This document shows positions 26,372 through 34,637 of a stretch of DNA of 64,000 bases, piece after piece. The stretch is from Yoonia maricola. GTDB lineage: Bacteria; Pseudomonadota; Alphaproteobacteria; Rhodobacterales; Rhodobacteraceae. The translations under genes and the position numbers were made by a program. The notes below the pieces were generated by a model. It did no database searches. It saw only the letters and a program-made list of their open reading frames with translations, and was not told the origin of the DNA. Positions within the stretch are counted from its first letter, which is position 1. Every line of letters begins with the position of its first letter. The stretch spans positions 868,001-932,000 of the forward strand of contig NZ_PGTY01000001.1 of the NCBI RefSeq assembly GCF_002797915.1, given 5' to 3'.

Positions 26372-26836
26372 TTAAAGGGCCTTGCGGAAGATCACTTTGT
26401 CATCACCCTCCGCCCAGAAGTCACGGATACGCGCTTCTTCTTCATAGCCGTTTTGAGCATAGAACTTGCGCGTCAGAGCGAAGTCATCGGTCCCGGACGT
26501 ATCTACGATCAAGATACGCTGCGCCTTGTCTTTCAGGTGCTGTTCAGCGGCTTGGACCAAGGCAGCGCCCATCCGTTTGCCTTGCAGGTCAGGGCGCACA
26601 GCAAGCGCGAGCATGTTCCAGGTGCGATCGGTAAGGTCTTCGGGAACCGTGTAGCACAGGCCAACGGCCTCACCGTCGTGGTGGCAGGTCAGCCAAAAGG
26701 CGTCTGTCTCACCCGCCAACGCGGGGGCCAGCATATCGGCCAGCATTTCACTTGGGAAAAGCTCTGTCCCGTCCAGCACCGTTCTGAGCCCTGGAATGTC
26801 ATCGCTTGAGGTGGCTTTGATCATTGGGTTTGTCAT
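26372..26836 (-). CDS. GNAT acetyltransferase, putative antitoxin partner of the YjhX-like protein
   Basis: A 154-residue GNAT with LALAVRPDLQGKRMGAALVQ, the acetyl-CoA pyrophosphate-binding motif A (Q/R-x-x-G-x-G/A type), and a terminal RKFYAQNGYEEEARIRDFW. It starts 13 bp after the YjhX-like gene, with its Shine-Dalgarno AAGGA overlapping that gene's stop. In E. coli the neighbour of the topoisomerase I inhibitor YjhX (TopAI) is YjhQ, a GNAT described as antitoxin. Position and fold agree with that pairing, but I cannot show direct homology to YjhQ. Alternatively it is an ordinary metabolic GNAT. Confidence 0.78.
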   Translation of the reverse strand: MTNPMIKATSSDDIPGLRTVLDGTELFPSEMLADMLAPALAGETDAFWLTCHHDGEAVGLCYTVPEDLTDRTWNMLALAVRPDLQGKRMGAALVQAAEQHLKDKAQRILIVDTSGTDDFALTRKFYAQNGYEEEARIRDFWAEGDDKVIFRKAL

Positions 26837-26849
26837 TTTCTGTATGTCC

Positions 26850-27107
26850 TTATCGACTGTCGTATTGGGGATTAACGGATCGGATATCGCGCCTTGTGGT
26901 CCGATAAGGTCGCCCGTTTTCGGATTTGACGAAGCGCCGTTTTTTCAGGCGGTCGAAGAGCTTCAGCGAGCCGTCAGCCAGAACATGGCCGTCTTGTGTG
27001 ATGCAGGAGGCTTTGCGCATTTTGCCGTTCGTCATGTATTCAAAGTGGATGGCTCCACCCTGTGCAAGAACGTGCAAAACACGCTTTTCGTGCTTTGAGA
27101 TATTCAA
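26850..27107 (-). CDS. yjhX: YjhX/TopAI-like protein (UPF0386)
   Basis: An 85-residue protein if started at TTG 27107, exactly the size of E. coli YjhX. It shares the pattern LNISKHEKRVLHVLAQGG, a DGHVLADGSLKLFDRLK block, then KSENGRPYRTT. E. coli YjhX binds and inhibits topoisomerase I. AGAGA lies before the TTG; no ATG or GTG is available near the conserved start. The frame continues 15 codons upstream with an ATG at 27152, but that part has no family counterpart. It is followed by a GNAT gene 13 bp later, forming a probable toxin-antitoxin pair. Confidence 0.82.
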   Translation of the reverse strand: MNISKHEKRVLHVLAQGGAIHFEYMTNGKMRKASCITQDGHVLADGSLKLFDRLKKRRFVKSENGRPYRTTRRDIRSVNPQYDSR

Positions 27108-27348
27108 TGGATTGTCTCTTGAGTTTAGGTCAGCCGAAAGGTCTTCTGGCATCGCGCGCAGAAGGTCTTTGATTCAAAATGGTCCAATCAGGTGGACCTT
27201 AGCGGCGGGCCGCAATCGTAGACATAAAAACTCCATCGCTCTGCTTGGATGCATAACTTATGTTGGGGGTAGTGCTCGGAACGACGTTAGGCAAGCGGAC
27301 TTTCAAGAAATTTTGAGGGCATCGCTGATTTATCCCGCACAAGTGCGG
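27108..27348. other. intergenic region between yjhX-like gene and ppsA
   Basis: There is no supportable gene. A small hairpin GGTCCA/TGGACC (27181-27198) and the palindrome TTTGATTCAAA (27169-27179) lie upstream of the yjhX-like start and could be operator sites for autoregulation. Nothing else is evident. Confidence 0.4.
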
Positions 27349-29724
27349 CTAACCCCCTTCCGCCTTTGCTACGTTCCGCAGCACGTTGACAAAGCTGTCG
27401 GGCGTCACTGAAATGCTATCGATCCCGAACCCCACAAGCTTTTGCGCATAGCTGGGGTCGTTGCTGGGCGCTTGCCCGCAGAACCCGACCTTTGAACCTG
27501 CCTTATGCGCCTCGCGGATCACGGTTTCGATCATCCAGAGCACCGCTGCATCGTCTTCGCGAAAGAGATCCGCAAGCGCATCTGAATCCCGGTCGATCCC
27601 AAGCGTCAATTGCGTCAGGTCATTGGACCCTATGGAAAACCCGTCGAACCGCTGCGCGAACTCTGCCGCCCGCACAACATTGGTCGGAATTTCGCACATG
27701 ACATAGACTTGCAGCCCATCCTTGCCGCGTTCCAGCCCATTTTCCTTCATCACCGCGAGCACCAAATCGGCTTCTTCTGGCGTCCGGCAAAAGGGGATCA
27801 TCATGATCACATTTTCAAAGCCCATCTTGCCGCGCAGCCGTGCAATCGCTTGGCATTCCAGCGCAAAACCATCGCGGTAGTGATCGGAATAATAGCGTGA
27901 GGCGCCTCGGAACCCGATCATCGGGTTCTCTTCATGGGGTTCGAAATCCCGCCCGCCCAAAAGGTCGGCATATTCGTTGGTTTTGAAGTCACTCATCCGC
28001 ACGATGACGGGCTTAGGATAGCAAAAGGCGGCAATCCGTGACAGGCCGCGCGCGAGGTGGTCGACGAAATAGTCGGGTTTGTTGTTATAGCCAGCCGTGA
28101 GCGCGGCGATCTTGTCGCGCGTGTTCGCGTCGCTGACCTTGTCAAAATTCAGCAAGGCCATCGGGTGCACCTTCACCGCATTATTAATTACGAATTCCAT
28201 CCGCGCGAGGCCCACGCCATCCACCGGCAACCGCCACCAGCGCAAAGCGGCAGATGGGTTGGCCAGATTCAGCATGACCTTGGTGTTGACCTCTGGCAAC
28301 GCCTTGAGTTTTTCCTCAGACACGACGATGTCAGAAATGCCTTCGGTCACGACCCCTTCTTCGCCGCCCGCGCAAGAAACGGTCACATCCTGCCCGTCAT
28401 GCAACAGATGCGTTGCGTTCCCGCAGCCCACGACCGCGGGCAAGCCTAACTCGCGGCTGACAATTGCTGCATGCGATGTCCGTCCGCCGTGATCGGTCAC
28501 AATCGCAGACGCCCGTTTCATAATGGGCACCCAATCGGGGTCAGTCGTTGAAGTCACCAACACAGAGCCATCCACGAAGCGCGCAATATCAGCAGCACTT
28601 TCGATGATGCTGATCCGGCCCGTAACGGCGGCGTTGCCGACACTCAGGCCGGTGACCAGAACCTCGCCGGGGTCAGAAACCTCGTAGGACTTCAACGATC
28701 CCACGTCAGCGCGCGATTGCACCGTCTCGGGCCGCGCCTGCACGATATACAATGTACCGGTTTTCCCGTCGCGCGCCCATTCCATGTCCATCGGGCCGCC
28801 GTAATGATCCTCGATCACCTTGGCCTGCCGTGAGAGGGTCAGGATTTCAGCGTCGCTCAGCACAAAGGCCCCACGCTCGGCCTTGGAGGTCGGTACATTG
28901 CGCGGGGTGCCGTCGCGGTCGTGGATCATCTTGATCTCTTTGGCGCCCAAGGCTTTTTCGAGGATCGGCACTTTGGTGTCATCATCCAGAAACGGCTTGA
29001 ACACCTCATATTCATCTGGGTCCACCGCCCCCTGAACGACGTTTTCGCCCAGGCCCCATGCGGCGTTGATTAGCACGGCGTCGGGAAAGCCGGATTCGGT
29101 GTCGATAGAAAACATCACACCGGACCCGCCAGTGTCAGCGCGCACCATCTGCTGAACGCCGACGGACAATGCGACTTGCTGGTGCGAAAACCCCTGAATT
29201 TGACGATAGGAAATGGCCCGGTCGGTGAAGAGTGAGGCATAGCATTTGCGGCATGCCTCTAACAATGCGGCCTCGCCGATCACGTTCAGAAACGTCTCTT
29301 GCTGGCCTGCAAAACTGGCGTCTGGCAGGTCTTCTGCTGTGGCGCTGGAACGGACGGCGACGGGGATGTCTGCCTCGCCTGCGGCCTCTGACAATGCGCT
29401 GTATTCGGCGATGATTGCGGCTTCGGTATCCTTGGGCCAGTCGCCGCTCAGTATCATCTCGCGGATCGCCTGCCCTGTCCTTTGCAGCGTTGCCTTGCCA
29501 TCTGCCAATGCATCCAGCGCCGCTCCAATCTGCGCATCCAGATCATTGGCTGTCAGATATAGCCGAAACGCATCCGCTGTGGTTGCAAACCCCGGTGGCA
29601 CCAGAATGCCTTTGGGCCCCAACGCATGGATCATCTCGCCCAATGAGGCGTTCTTGCCGCCTACGGTTTCTACATCACCACGCCGTAAAGCGGTGAAATT
29701 CAGAACAAGGGGTGTGTCGGCCAT
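27349..29724 (-). CDS. ppsA: phosphoenolpyruvate synthase
   Basis: A 791-residue three-domain enzyme converting pyruvate, ATP and water to PEP, AMP and phosphate. The ATP-grasp N-terminal part has VGGKNASLGEMI and SSATAEDLPDASFAGQQET. The phosphohistidine domain has TDHGGRTSHAAIVSRELG with the swivelling His, and the C-terminal PEP/pyruvate domain has EIPTNVV, GSNDLTQLTLGIDRDS and VGFCGQAPS. ATG 29724 follows GGAGGA; 77 further upstream codons are open but overlap the divergent gene's promoter. A FixK-like box lies about 60 bp upstream, suggesting a role in low-oxygen carbon flow (inference). Confidence 0.94.
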   Translation of the reverse strand: MADTPLVLNFTALRRGDVETVGGKNASLGEMIHALGPKGILVPPGFATTADAFRLYLTANDLDAQIGAALDALADGKATLQRTGQAIREMILSGDWPKDTEAAIIAEYSALSEAAGEADIPVAVRSSATAEDLPDASFAGQQETFLNVIGEAALLEACRKCYASLFTDRAISYRQIQGFSHQQVALSVGVQQMVRADTGGSGVMFSIDTESGFPDAVLINAAWGLGENVVQGAVDPDEYEVFKPFLDDDTKVPILEKALGAKEIKMIHDRDGTPRNVPTSKAERGAFVLSDAEILTLSRQAKVIEDHYGGPMDMEWARDGKTGTLYIVQARPETVQSRADVGSLKSYEVSDPGEVLVTGLSVGNAAVTGRISIIESAADIARFVDGSVLVTSTTDPDWVPIMKRASAIVTDHGGRTSHAAIVSRELGLPAVVGCGNATHLLHDGQDVTVSCAGGEEGVVTEGISDIVVSEEKLKALPEVNTKVMLNLANPSAALRWWRLPVDGVGLARMEFVINNAVKVHPMALLNFDKVSDANTRDKIAALTAGYNNKPDYFVDHLARGLSRIAAFCYPKPVIVRMSDFKTNEYADLLGGRDFEPHEENPMIGFRGASRYYSDHYRDGFALECQAIARLRGKMGFENVIMMIPFCRTPEEADLVLAVMKENGLERGKDGLQVYVMCEIPTNVVRAAEFAQRFDGFSIGSNDLTQLTLGIDRDSDALADLFREDDAAVLWMIETVIREAHKAGSKVGFCGQAPSNDPSYAQKLVGFGIDSISVTPDSFVNVLRNVAKAEGG

Positions 29725-29779
29725 GTGCAATCCTCCAGCATCTGTTTGGGAGAGTTTGCAGCAACGCACAGCGGAGAAA

Positions 29780-29793
29780 CTGATATAGGTCAA
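29780..29793. promoter_or_regulatory. candidate FNR/FixK-like box between ppsA and dksA-like gene
   Basis: CTGAT-ATAG-GTCAA matches the FNR-type consensus at 8 of 10 positions. It lies between two divergent start codons (29724 and 29851), with CACAAT (29815-29820) at -10 distance for the rightward gene. The leftward -10 is weak. Confidence 0.4.
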
Positions 29794-29850
29794 TCGCCTT
29801 GCACGTGATCCCGCCACAATGGGGCCGACCCAATGACAGGAGGCAACCCC

Positions 29851-30171
29851 GTGGACATCACGCAACGCAAAAAGCACATCACCGACCGCATCAAGGAATT
29901 GACGGCACATCTGCAAAAGATCTCGGATGATCTGGATCAACCCCTGCCCGCGCACCTAGAGGATCAGGCAATTGATCTGGAAGACGACGAGGTACTCGAA
30001 GGAATTGGCCGCGCCAACCAGCACGAGCTGCGATTGCTGCAAGACGCGCTGGGGCGGATCGCGGACGGCAGCTATGGTATTTGCCAGAAATGCGGCGAAG
30101 CAATCTCGCCCGCGCGCCTGGATGCTGTCCCCCATGCCATGATTTGCCGGACCTGTGCTGCCGGGGATTGA
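29851..30171 (+). CDS. TraR/DksA-type C4 zinc-finger protein
   Basis: A 106-residue protein started at GTG 29851, seven bases after AGGAGG. It has an N-terminal coiled-coil region (KKHITDRIKELTAHLQKISD), an acidic tip DLEDDEVLE, and a C-terminal zinc finger with CQKCGEAI and CRTCAAGD. Proteins of this kind bind the RNA polymerase secondary channel or otherwise act as DksA-like accessories. Unlike the full DksA at 47433, all four zinc cysteines are present. It is divergent from ppsA, with a possible shared FixK-like box. Confidence 0.85.
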   Translation: MDITQRKKHITDRIKELTAHLQKISDDLDQPLPAHLEDQAIDLEDDEVLEGIGRANQHELRLLQDALGRIADGSYGICQKCGEAISPARLDAVPHAMICRTCAAGD

Positions 30172-30197
30172 TCTGCATCAATGCGGGCTGTCAACTC

Positions 30198-30227
30198 TTG
30201 ACATATTTTGATTATGAAATGTATTAA
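30198..30227 (+). promoter_or_regulatory. promoter/operator of the sulfide-oxidation operon
   Basis: TTGACA (30198-30203) and TATTAA (30222-30227) are spaced 18 bases. Between them ATTT-N8-AAAT (30205-30220) forms an imperfect palindrome reminiscent of sites for BigR/SqrR-type ArsR repressors. A start near 30234 would leave almost no leader before ATG 30240, so either transcription is nearly leaderless or the hexamers overlap an operator. Confidence 0.5.
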
Positions 30228-30239
30228 GAGAGGTATCCC

Positions 30240-31121
30240 ATGACTTATCCCATCCATATGACCGTCACGCCCCATGTCTCTGCTTTCTTTGATGAGGCAA
30301 CAAACACGATCAGCTATATCGTGTCGGAACCTGATGGCGATCACTGCGCCATCATCGACAGTGTGTTAGACATCGACTATGCCGCAGGCCGCATCACATA
30401 CGATAGTGCCGATGCGCTGATTGCAGAGGTGGCGCGCCGCGATCTGAAGCTGGACTGGATCATCGAGACCCATGTCCACGCCGATCACCTGAGTGCCGCG
30501 CCATATATTCAGGAAAAGCTGGGCGGCAAAATCGGTGTCGGCGACAAGATCACCGTGGTGCAGGACACATTCGGCAAGGTCTTTAACGCTGGCACTGAAT
30601 TTCAGCGGGACGGGTCCCAGTTTGACGCCTTGTTCAAGGATGGCGACACTTACGTGATCGGCGGCATGCAGGGCTTTGCCATTGCCACACCGGGGCATAC
30701 GCCAGCCTGCATGGTGCATGTGATTGGGGATGCGTGTTTCGTTGGTGATACGCTCTTTATGCCTGATGGCGGATCAGCCCGCGCTGATTTCCCCGGCGGT
30801 GACGCGGGTGTGCTTTATGACAGCATCCAAAAGGTGCTTGCCCTGCCTGATGAGATGCGCCTGTTCATGTGCCACGATTACGGCCCGAATGGGCGTGACA
30901 TTAAGTGGGAAACCACCGTGGCCGAGGAAAAGGCGCACAACATCCACGTGGGCGGTGGCAAGACCCGCGAGGATTTCATCAAGTTCCGCACCGAACGGGA
31001 CGCGACATTGGATATGCCCAAGCTCATCATCCCGTCCTTGCAAGTAAACATGCGCGCGGGCGAAGTGCCTCAGGATGAAGATGGGAATGAAATGCTCAAA
31101 GTGCCGCTGAACCAGCTGTAA
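30240..31121 (+). CDS. MBL-fold metallo-hydrolase, persulfide dioxygenase-like (Blh)
   Basis: A 293-residue metallo-beta-lactamase-fold protein. It has the metal motif ETHVHADHLSAAPYIQ near 78-92, ATPGHTPACMVHV near 148, and FVGDTLFMPDGGSARADFPG near 172. The HxHxDH pattern and the YDSIQKVLALPDEMRLFMCHDYGP block match ETHE1-like persulfide dioxygenases, which oxidise glutathione persulfide to sulfite. It is encoded 15 bp upstream of the DUF442-SQR fusion, the pairing known from bacterial blh-sqr operons. Alternative start ATG 30258 lacks the AGAGAGG at proper distance. Confidence 0.87.
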   Translation: MTYPIHMTVTPHVSAFFDEATNTISYIVSEPDGDHCAIIDSVLDIDYAAGRITYDSADALIAEVARRDLKLDWIIETHVHADHLSAAPYIQEKLGGKIGVGDKITVVQDTFGKVFNAGTEFQRDGSQFDALFKDGDTYVIGGMQGFAIATPGHTPACMVHVIGDACFVGDTLFMPDGGSARADFPGGDAGVLYDSIQKVLALPDEMRLFMCHDYGPNGRDIKWETTVAEEKAHNIHVGGGKTREDFIKFRTERDATLDMPKLIIPSLQVNMRAGEVPQDEDGNEMLKVPLNQL

Positions 31122-31136
31122 ATCTGGAGGATACTG

Positions 31137-32810
31137 ATGGATATCAAGAAACTGACGTCAGAGGTTTCGGTGACGCCGCAGGTTACCGTGGCTGACTTGC
31201 CCACGATCAAAGAACAGGGCTTTCGGTCAATCATCTGCAACCGTCCCGACGGCGAAGGGGCCGACCAGCCCACACATGTCGAGATCAGGAAAGCATCGGC
31301 CAAGCTGGGCCTTGATGTGGCCTATCAGCCGATTGTTGCGGGCAAGGTCAGCGATCAGGACGCCGATGATTTCGCTAACCTGATGCGGGAACTGCCCGGC
31401 CCAGTGCTGGCGTACTGCCGGACAGGTACGCGGTCGGCGACGCTGTGGTCGCTGACGCAGGCCGAAACGCGGGCCACGGCGGATATCCTGAGTGCAACCA
31501 AGGCGGCAGGTTATGACATGGCAGGCGTGGTCCGACGCATTGTGAATGGCGGAAAGACACCAACGGATACGGGTGACGCGAAATACGAAGTGGTCGTTGT
31601 CGGTGGCGGTGCGGCTGGTATTGCTTTGGCGGCCAGCCTCAAATCTCGCAAACCGGGGCTTGAGATCGCGATTATCGACCCTGCCGACATACATTATTAC
31701 CAGCCTGGCTGGACCATGGTCGGTGGTGGTATTTTTGACGCCGAGGACACGGTGCGCACCATGGGCAGCCTGATCCCAAAGGGGGTGCATTGGCTGAAAT
31801 CTGCGGTGGCCGCATTCGAACCAAAGGATAACGCCGTCATCCTTGATGGCTGCCGGGTGGTGAAATATGACCGGTTGATCGTTTGTCCGGGGCTGAAACT
31901 GGATTGGAACAAGGTCGAAGGTCTGGTGGATACACTGGGCAAGAACGGTGTGACCTCAAATTACCGTTATGATCTGGCGCCCTATACCTGGGAACTGGTC
32001 AGCGGCATGCGGGAAGGGCGCGCGATTTTTACCCAGCCACCGATGCCGATCAAATGCGCCGGCGCCCCGCAAAAGGCGCTTTATTTGTCGGGTGACGCAT
32101 GGTTCCGCAACGGGGCGCTCAAAAACATCGATATCCAGTTCAACAATGCCGGTGGCGTGTTGTTCGGTGTGAAAGATTATGTGCCCGCGTTGGAGCAATA
32201 CATCACGAAATACGGGGCCGATCTGAATTTCTTTCACAATCTTGTTGCGGTTGATGGGCCAGCCAAAAAGGCGTGGTTCGACGTGGCCAAACCGGACACG
32301 CCGGTCGAGCGGGTCGAGATGGCGTTCGACATGATGCACGTTTGCCCGCCGCAAACGGCCCCTGATTTCATCCGTGTGTCACCTTTGGCGGATGCCGCCG
32401 GATGGGTCGATGTGGACCAAGCCACACTACGCCATAAAACCTATGACAACATCTGGTCGTTGGGTGATGTAATGAACGCGCCCAACGCCAAGACCGCGGC
32501 AGCCGCACGGATGCAGGCACCCATCGTGGCCGAAAACGTGGTGGCCGACATCCGGGGCAGCGCGCCAGTGGCACAATATAACGGTTATGGCTCCTGCCCG
32601 CTGACCGTGGAACGGGGCAAGATCGTGCTGGCTGAATTTGGTTATGGCGGGACGCTCTTGCCCAGCTTCCCGAAGTTTCTGATCGACGGCAGCAAACCAT
32701 CGCGGATGGCATGGCTGCTCAAGGAAAAGATTCTGCCACCGGTCTATTGGCGCGCGATGCTCAAAGGTCGCGAATGGATGGCGAAACCTGAGAAGGTCAG
32801 CGCGAGCTAA
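31137..32810 (+). CDS. DUF442 rhodanese-like domain fused to type II sulfide:quinone oxidoreductase
   Basis: A 557-residue two-domain protein. Residues 1-140 are DUF442 with the sulfurtransferase-like loop CRTGTRS (Cys94, Arg99). From about 150 an FAD oxidoreductase begins with VVVVGGGAAGIALAASL. It shows YYQPGWTMVGGG and the redox Cys pair in IKCAGAPQK (Cys307) and GYGSCPLT (Cys487), placing it with mitochondrial-type SQR. The enzyme oxidises sulfide at the membrane surface and passes electrons to quinone, and the fused domain probably accepts the persulfide. It forms an operon with the MBL protein upstream and SulP downstream (12-bp gap). Confidence 0.9.
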   Translation: MDIKKLTSEVSVTPQVTVADLPTIKEQGFRSIICNRPDGEGADQPTHVEIRKASAKLGLDVAYQPIVAGKVSDQDADDFANLMRELPGPVLAYCRTGTRSATLWSLTQAETRATADILSATKAAGYDMAGVVRRIVNGGKTPTDTGDAKYEVVVVGGGAAGIALAASLKSRKPGLEIAIIDPADIHYYQPGWTMVGGGIFDAEDTVRTMGSLIPKGVHWLKSAVAAFEPKDNAVILDGCRVVKYDRLIVCPGLKLDWNKVEGLVDTLGKNGVTSNYRYDLAPYTWELVSGMREGRAIFTQPPMPIKCAGAPQKALYLSGDAWFRNGALKNIDIQFNNAGGVLFGVKDYVPALEQYITKYGADLNFFHNLVAVDGPAKKAWFDVAKPDTPVERVEMAFDMMHVCPPQTAPDFIRVSPLADAAGWVDVDQATLRHKTYDNIWSLGDVMNAPNAKTAAAARMQAPIVAENVVADIRGSAPVAQYNGYGSCPLTVERGKIVLAEFGYGGTLLPSFPKFLIDGSKPSRMAWLLKEKILPPVYWRAMLKGREWMAKPEKVSAS

Positions 32811-32821
32811 GGTTACCCGAC

Positions 32822-34549
32822 ATGATGAACAGATTATTTCGGTACGTGCCGATCCTGACATGGGCGCGCGATTATGATCGCGCGGCTTTTGGCAATGACC
32901 TGATCGCGGCGGTGATTGTGACGATCATGTTGATCCCGCAATCGCTGGCCTATGCTTTGCTGGCTGGATTACCGCCAGAGGCGGGGCTTTATGCCTCGAT
33001 TGTGCCGATCCTGCTTTATACCGTCTTTGGGACCAGCCGCGCCTTGGCGGTGGGGCCGGTGGCGGTGGTATCGTTGATGACAGCCGCCGCCTTGGGCAAC
33101 ATCGTCGAACAGGGCACTGCAGGTTATGCCGTTGCCGCCCTATCGCTGGCGGGCCTGTCAGGGGTGATGCTGTTGGGGCTGGGCTTGCTGCGCCTTGGCT
33201 TTTTGGCCAATTTTCTGTCCCATCCGGTGATTTCGGGGTTCATCACAGCTTCCGGATTAATCATCGCGGCCAGTCAGTTGCGGCATGTCTTCGGGATTGA
33301 GGCTGAGGGACATAACCTGGCTGAGATCACTCTGTCGCTGATCGCCCATCTGCATGATATCAACATGGCCACGGCGGTGATCGGGATCAGTGCGACGGTT
33401 TTTTTGTTCTGGGTGCGCAAAGGGCTCAAGCCGCTGTTGCGCAGGGTCGGGTTTGGTCCTGCCATGGCAGATATTGCGGCCAAGGCAGGGCCGGTGGTCG
33501 CAGTTGTCGCCACAACAATGGCCGTTTGGTATCTGGATCTGGCGGATGCAGGCGTGCAGATCGTAGGCAACGTCCCGCAAAGCCTGCCACCCTTCACATT
33601 GCCCTCTTTCTCTCCGGCCTTGCTGCAGCAACTGCTCTTGCCCGCCTTGCTGATCTCGATTATCGGGTTTGTGGAATCCATCTCGGTCGCGCAAACGCTG
33701 GCCGCGAAAAAACGGCAACGGGTGGACCCCAATCAGGAACTCATCGGGCTTGGGGCGGCCAATATCGGCGCGGCCTTCACAGGTGGTTTTCCGGTCACGG
33801 GTGGGTTTTCGCGCTCCGTCGTGAACTTTGATGCCGGTGCGCAAACACCTGCGGCTGGGGCTTTCACAGCTGTCGGGCTTGCCATCGCCGCCATGGCGCT
33901 GACCCCGTTGATCTACTTCCTGCCCAAGGCGACGTTGGCAGCCACGATTATTGTCGCCGTACTCAGCCTGGTGGATTTCAGTATCCTGCGGCGCAGCTGG
34001 GCCTATGCACGGGCCGATTTCTTGGCGGTGCTGGTGACCATCCTTGTCACACTATCTGTCGGGGTCGAAGCAGGTGTATCTGCCGGGGTCGCCCTTTCCA
34101 TTCTGGTGCATCTCTATAGCTCATCCCGACCCCATATCGCCGAGGTCGGGTTGGTGCCGGGGACCGAGCATTTCCGCAACATTCACCGGCACAAGGTACA
34201 GACTGACCCGCGTATCCTGACGCTGCGGTTGGATGAAAGCCTTTATTTCGCCAACGCACGGTTTCTTGAGGATGTGATCCTGACCCGGTTGGCCTATGAT
34301 GAGCTGATCGCACATGTCATCCTGCAATGCAGCGCGATCAACGAGATCGACTTTAGCGCCTTGGAAACGCTGGAAGCAATCAACGCCCGCCTGCGCGATA
34401 TGGGCGTCACGCTGCACCTGTCCGAAGTCAAAGGCCCGGTGATGGACAGGCTACAGCAAGAGCATTTTCTGCAAGAGCTTTCGGGCAAGGTATATCTGAC
34501 ACAATACGAGGCCGCCTGTGCAGTGGGCTTGCAGCCGGATCGGGCTTGA
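32822..34549 (+). CDS. SulP family anion transporter with STAS domain
   Basis: A 575-residue protein with about 10-12 membrane segments from residue 20 to 430, including IMLIPQSLAYALLAGLPPE and TGGFPVTGGFSRSVVNFDAG, the SulP signatures. A C-terminal cytoplasmic STAS domain covers about 450-560 (LRLDESLYFANARFLED...NEIDFSALETLEAI). SulP carriers move sulfate, bicarbonate or related anions. Placement behind SQR and persulfide dioxygenase suggests export of sulfite or sulfate made by sulfide oxidation. That substrate is inferred only. Confidence 0.9.
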   Translation: MMNRLFRYVPILTWARDYDRAAFGNDLIAAVIVTIMLIPQSLAYALLAGLPPEAGLYASIVPILLYTVFGTSRALAVGPVAVVSLMTAAALGNIVEQGTAGYAVAALSLAGLSGVMLLGLGLLRLGFLANFLSHPVISGFITASGLIIAASQLRHVFGIEAEGHNLAEITLSLIAHLHDINMATAVIGISATVFLFWVRKGLKPLLRRVGFGPAMADIAAKAGPVVAVVATTMAVWYLDLADAGVQIVGNVPQSLPPFTLPSFSPALLQQLLLPALLISIIGFVESISVAQTLAAKKRQRVDPNQELIGLGAANIGAAFTGGFPVTGGFSRSVVNFDAGAQTPAAGAFTAVGLAIAAMALTPLIYFLPKATLAATIIVAVLSLVDFSILRRSWAYARADFLAVLVTILVTLSVGVEAGVSAGVALSILVHLYSSSRPHIAEVGLVPGTEHFRNIHRHKVQTDPRILTLRLDESLYFANARFLEDVILTRLAYDELIAHVILQCSAINEIDFSALETLEAINARLRDMGVTLHLSEVKGPVMDRLQQEHFLQELSGKVYLTQYEAACAVGLQPDRA

Positions 34550-34550
34550 G

Positions 34551-34637
34551 ATGTCCCAATCGGGTGACGACCGCGCCGCGCGAAACAAGGCCGATATCAC
34601 CCGCGCGCTCTTACCCGGTGTCATCCTCGCGAATTAG
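34551..34637 (+). CDS. possible 28-residue ORF or relic after sulP
   Basis: ATG one base after the sulP stop opens a 28-codon frame MSQSGDDRAARNKADITRAL and onwards, ending LLPGVILAN. Its stop overlaps the phasin stop from the other strand by 3-4 bp. It could be a tiny peptide or the first residues of a decayed gene. There is no clear Shine-Dalgarno. Confidence 0.25.
   Translation: MSQSGDDRAARNKADITRALLPGVILAN

Noticed and set aside
29725..29955. 77-residue N-terminal extension of PEP synthase
   Set aside because: It overlaps the divergent promoter region and start of the DksA-like gene; ATG 29724 has a strong Shine-Dalgarno.
30438..30719. Long antisense frames inside the MBL, SQR, SulP and kinase genes
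   Set aside because: These are high-GC shadow frames without start signals or domains.
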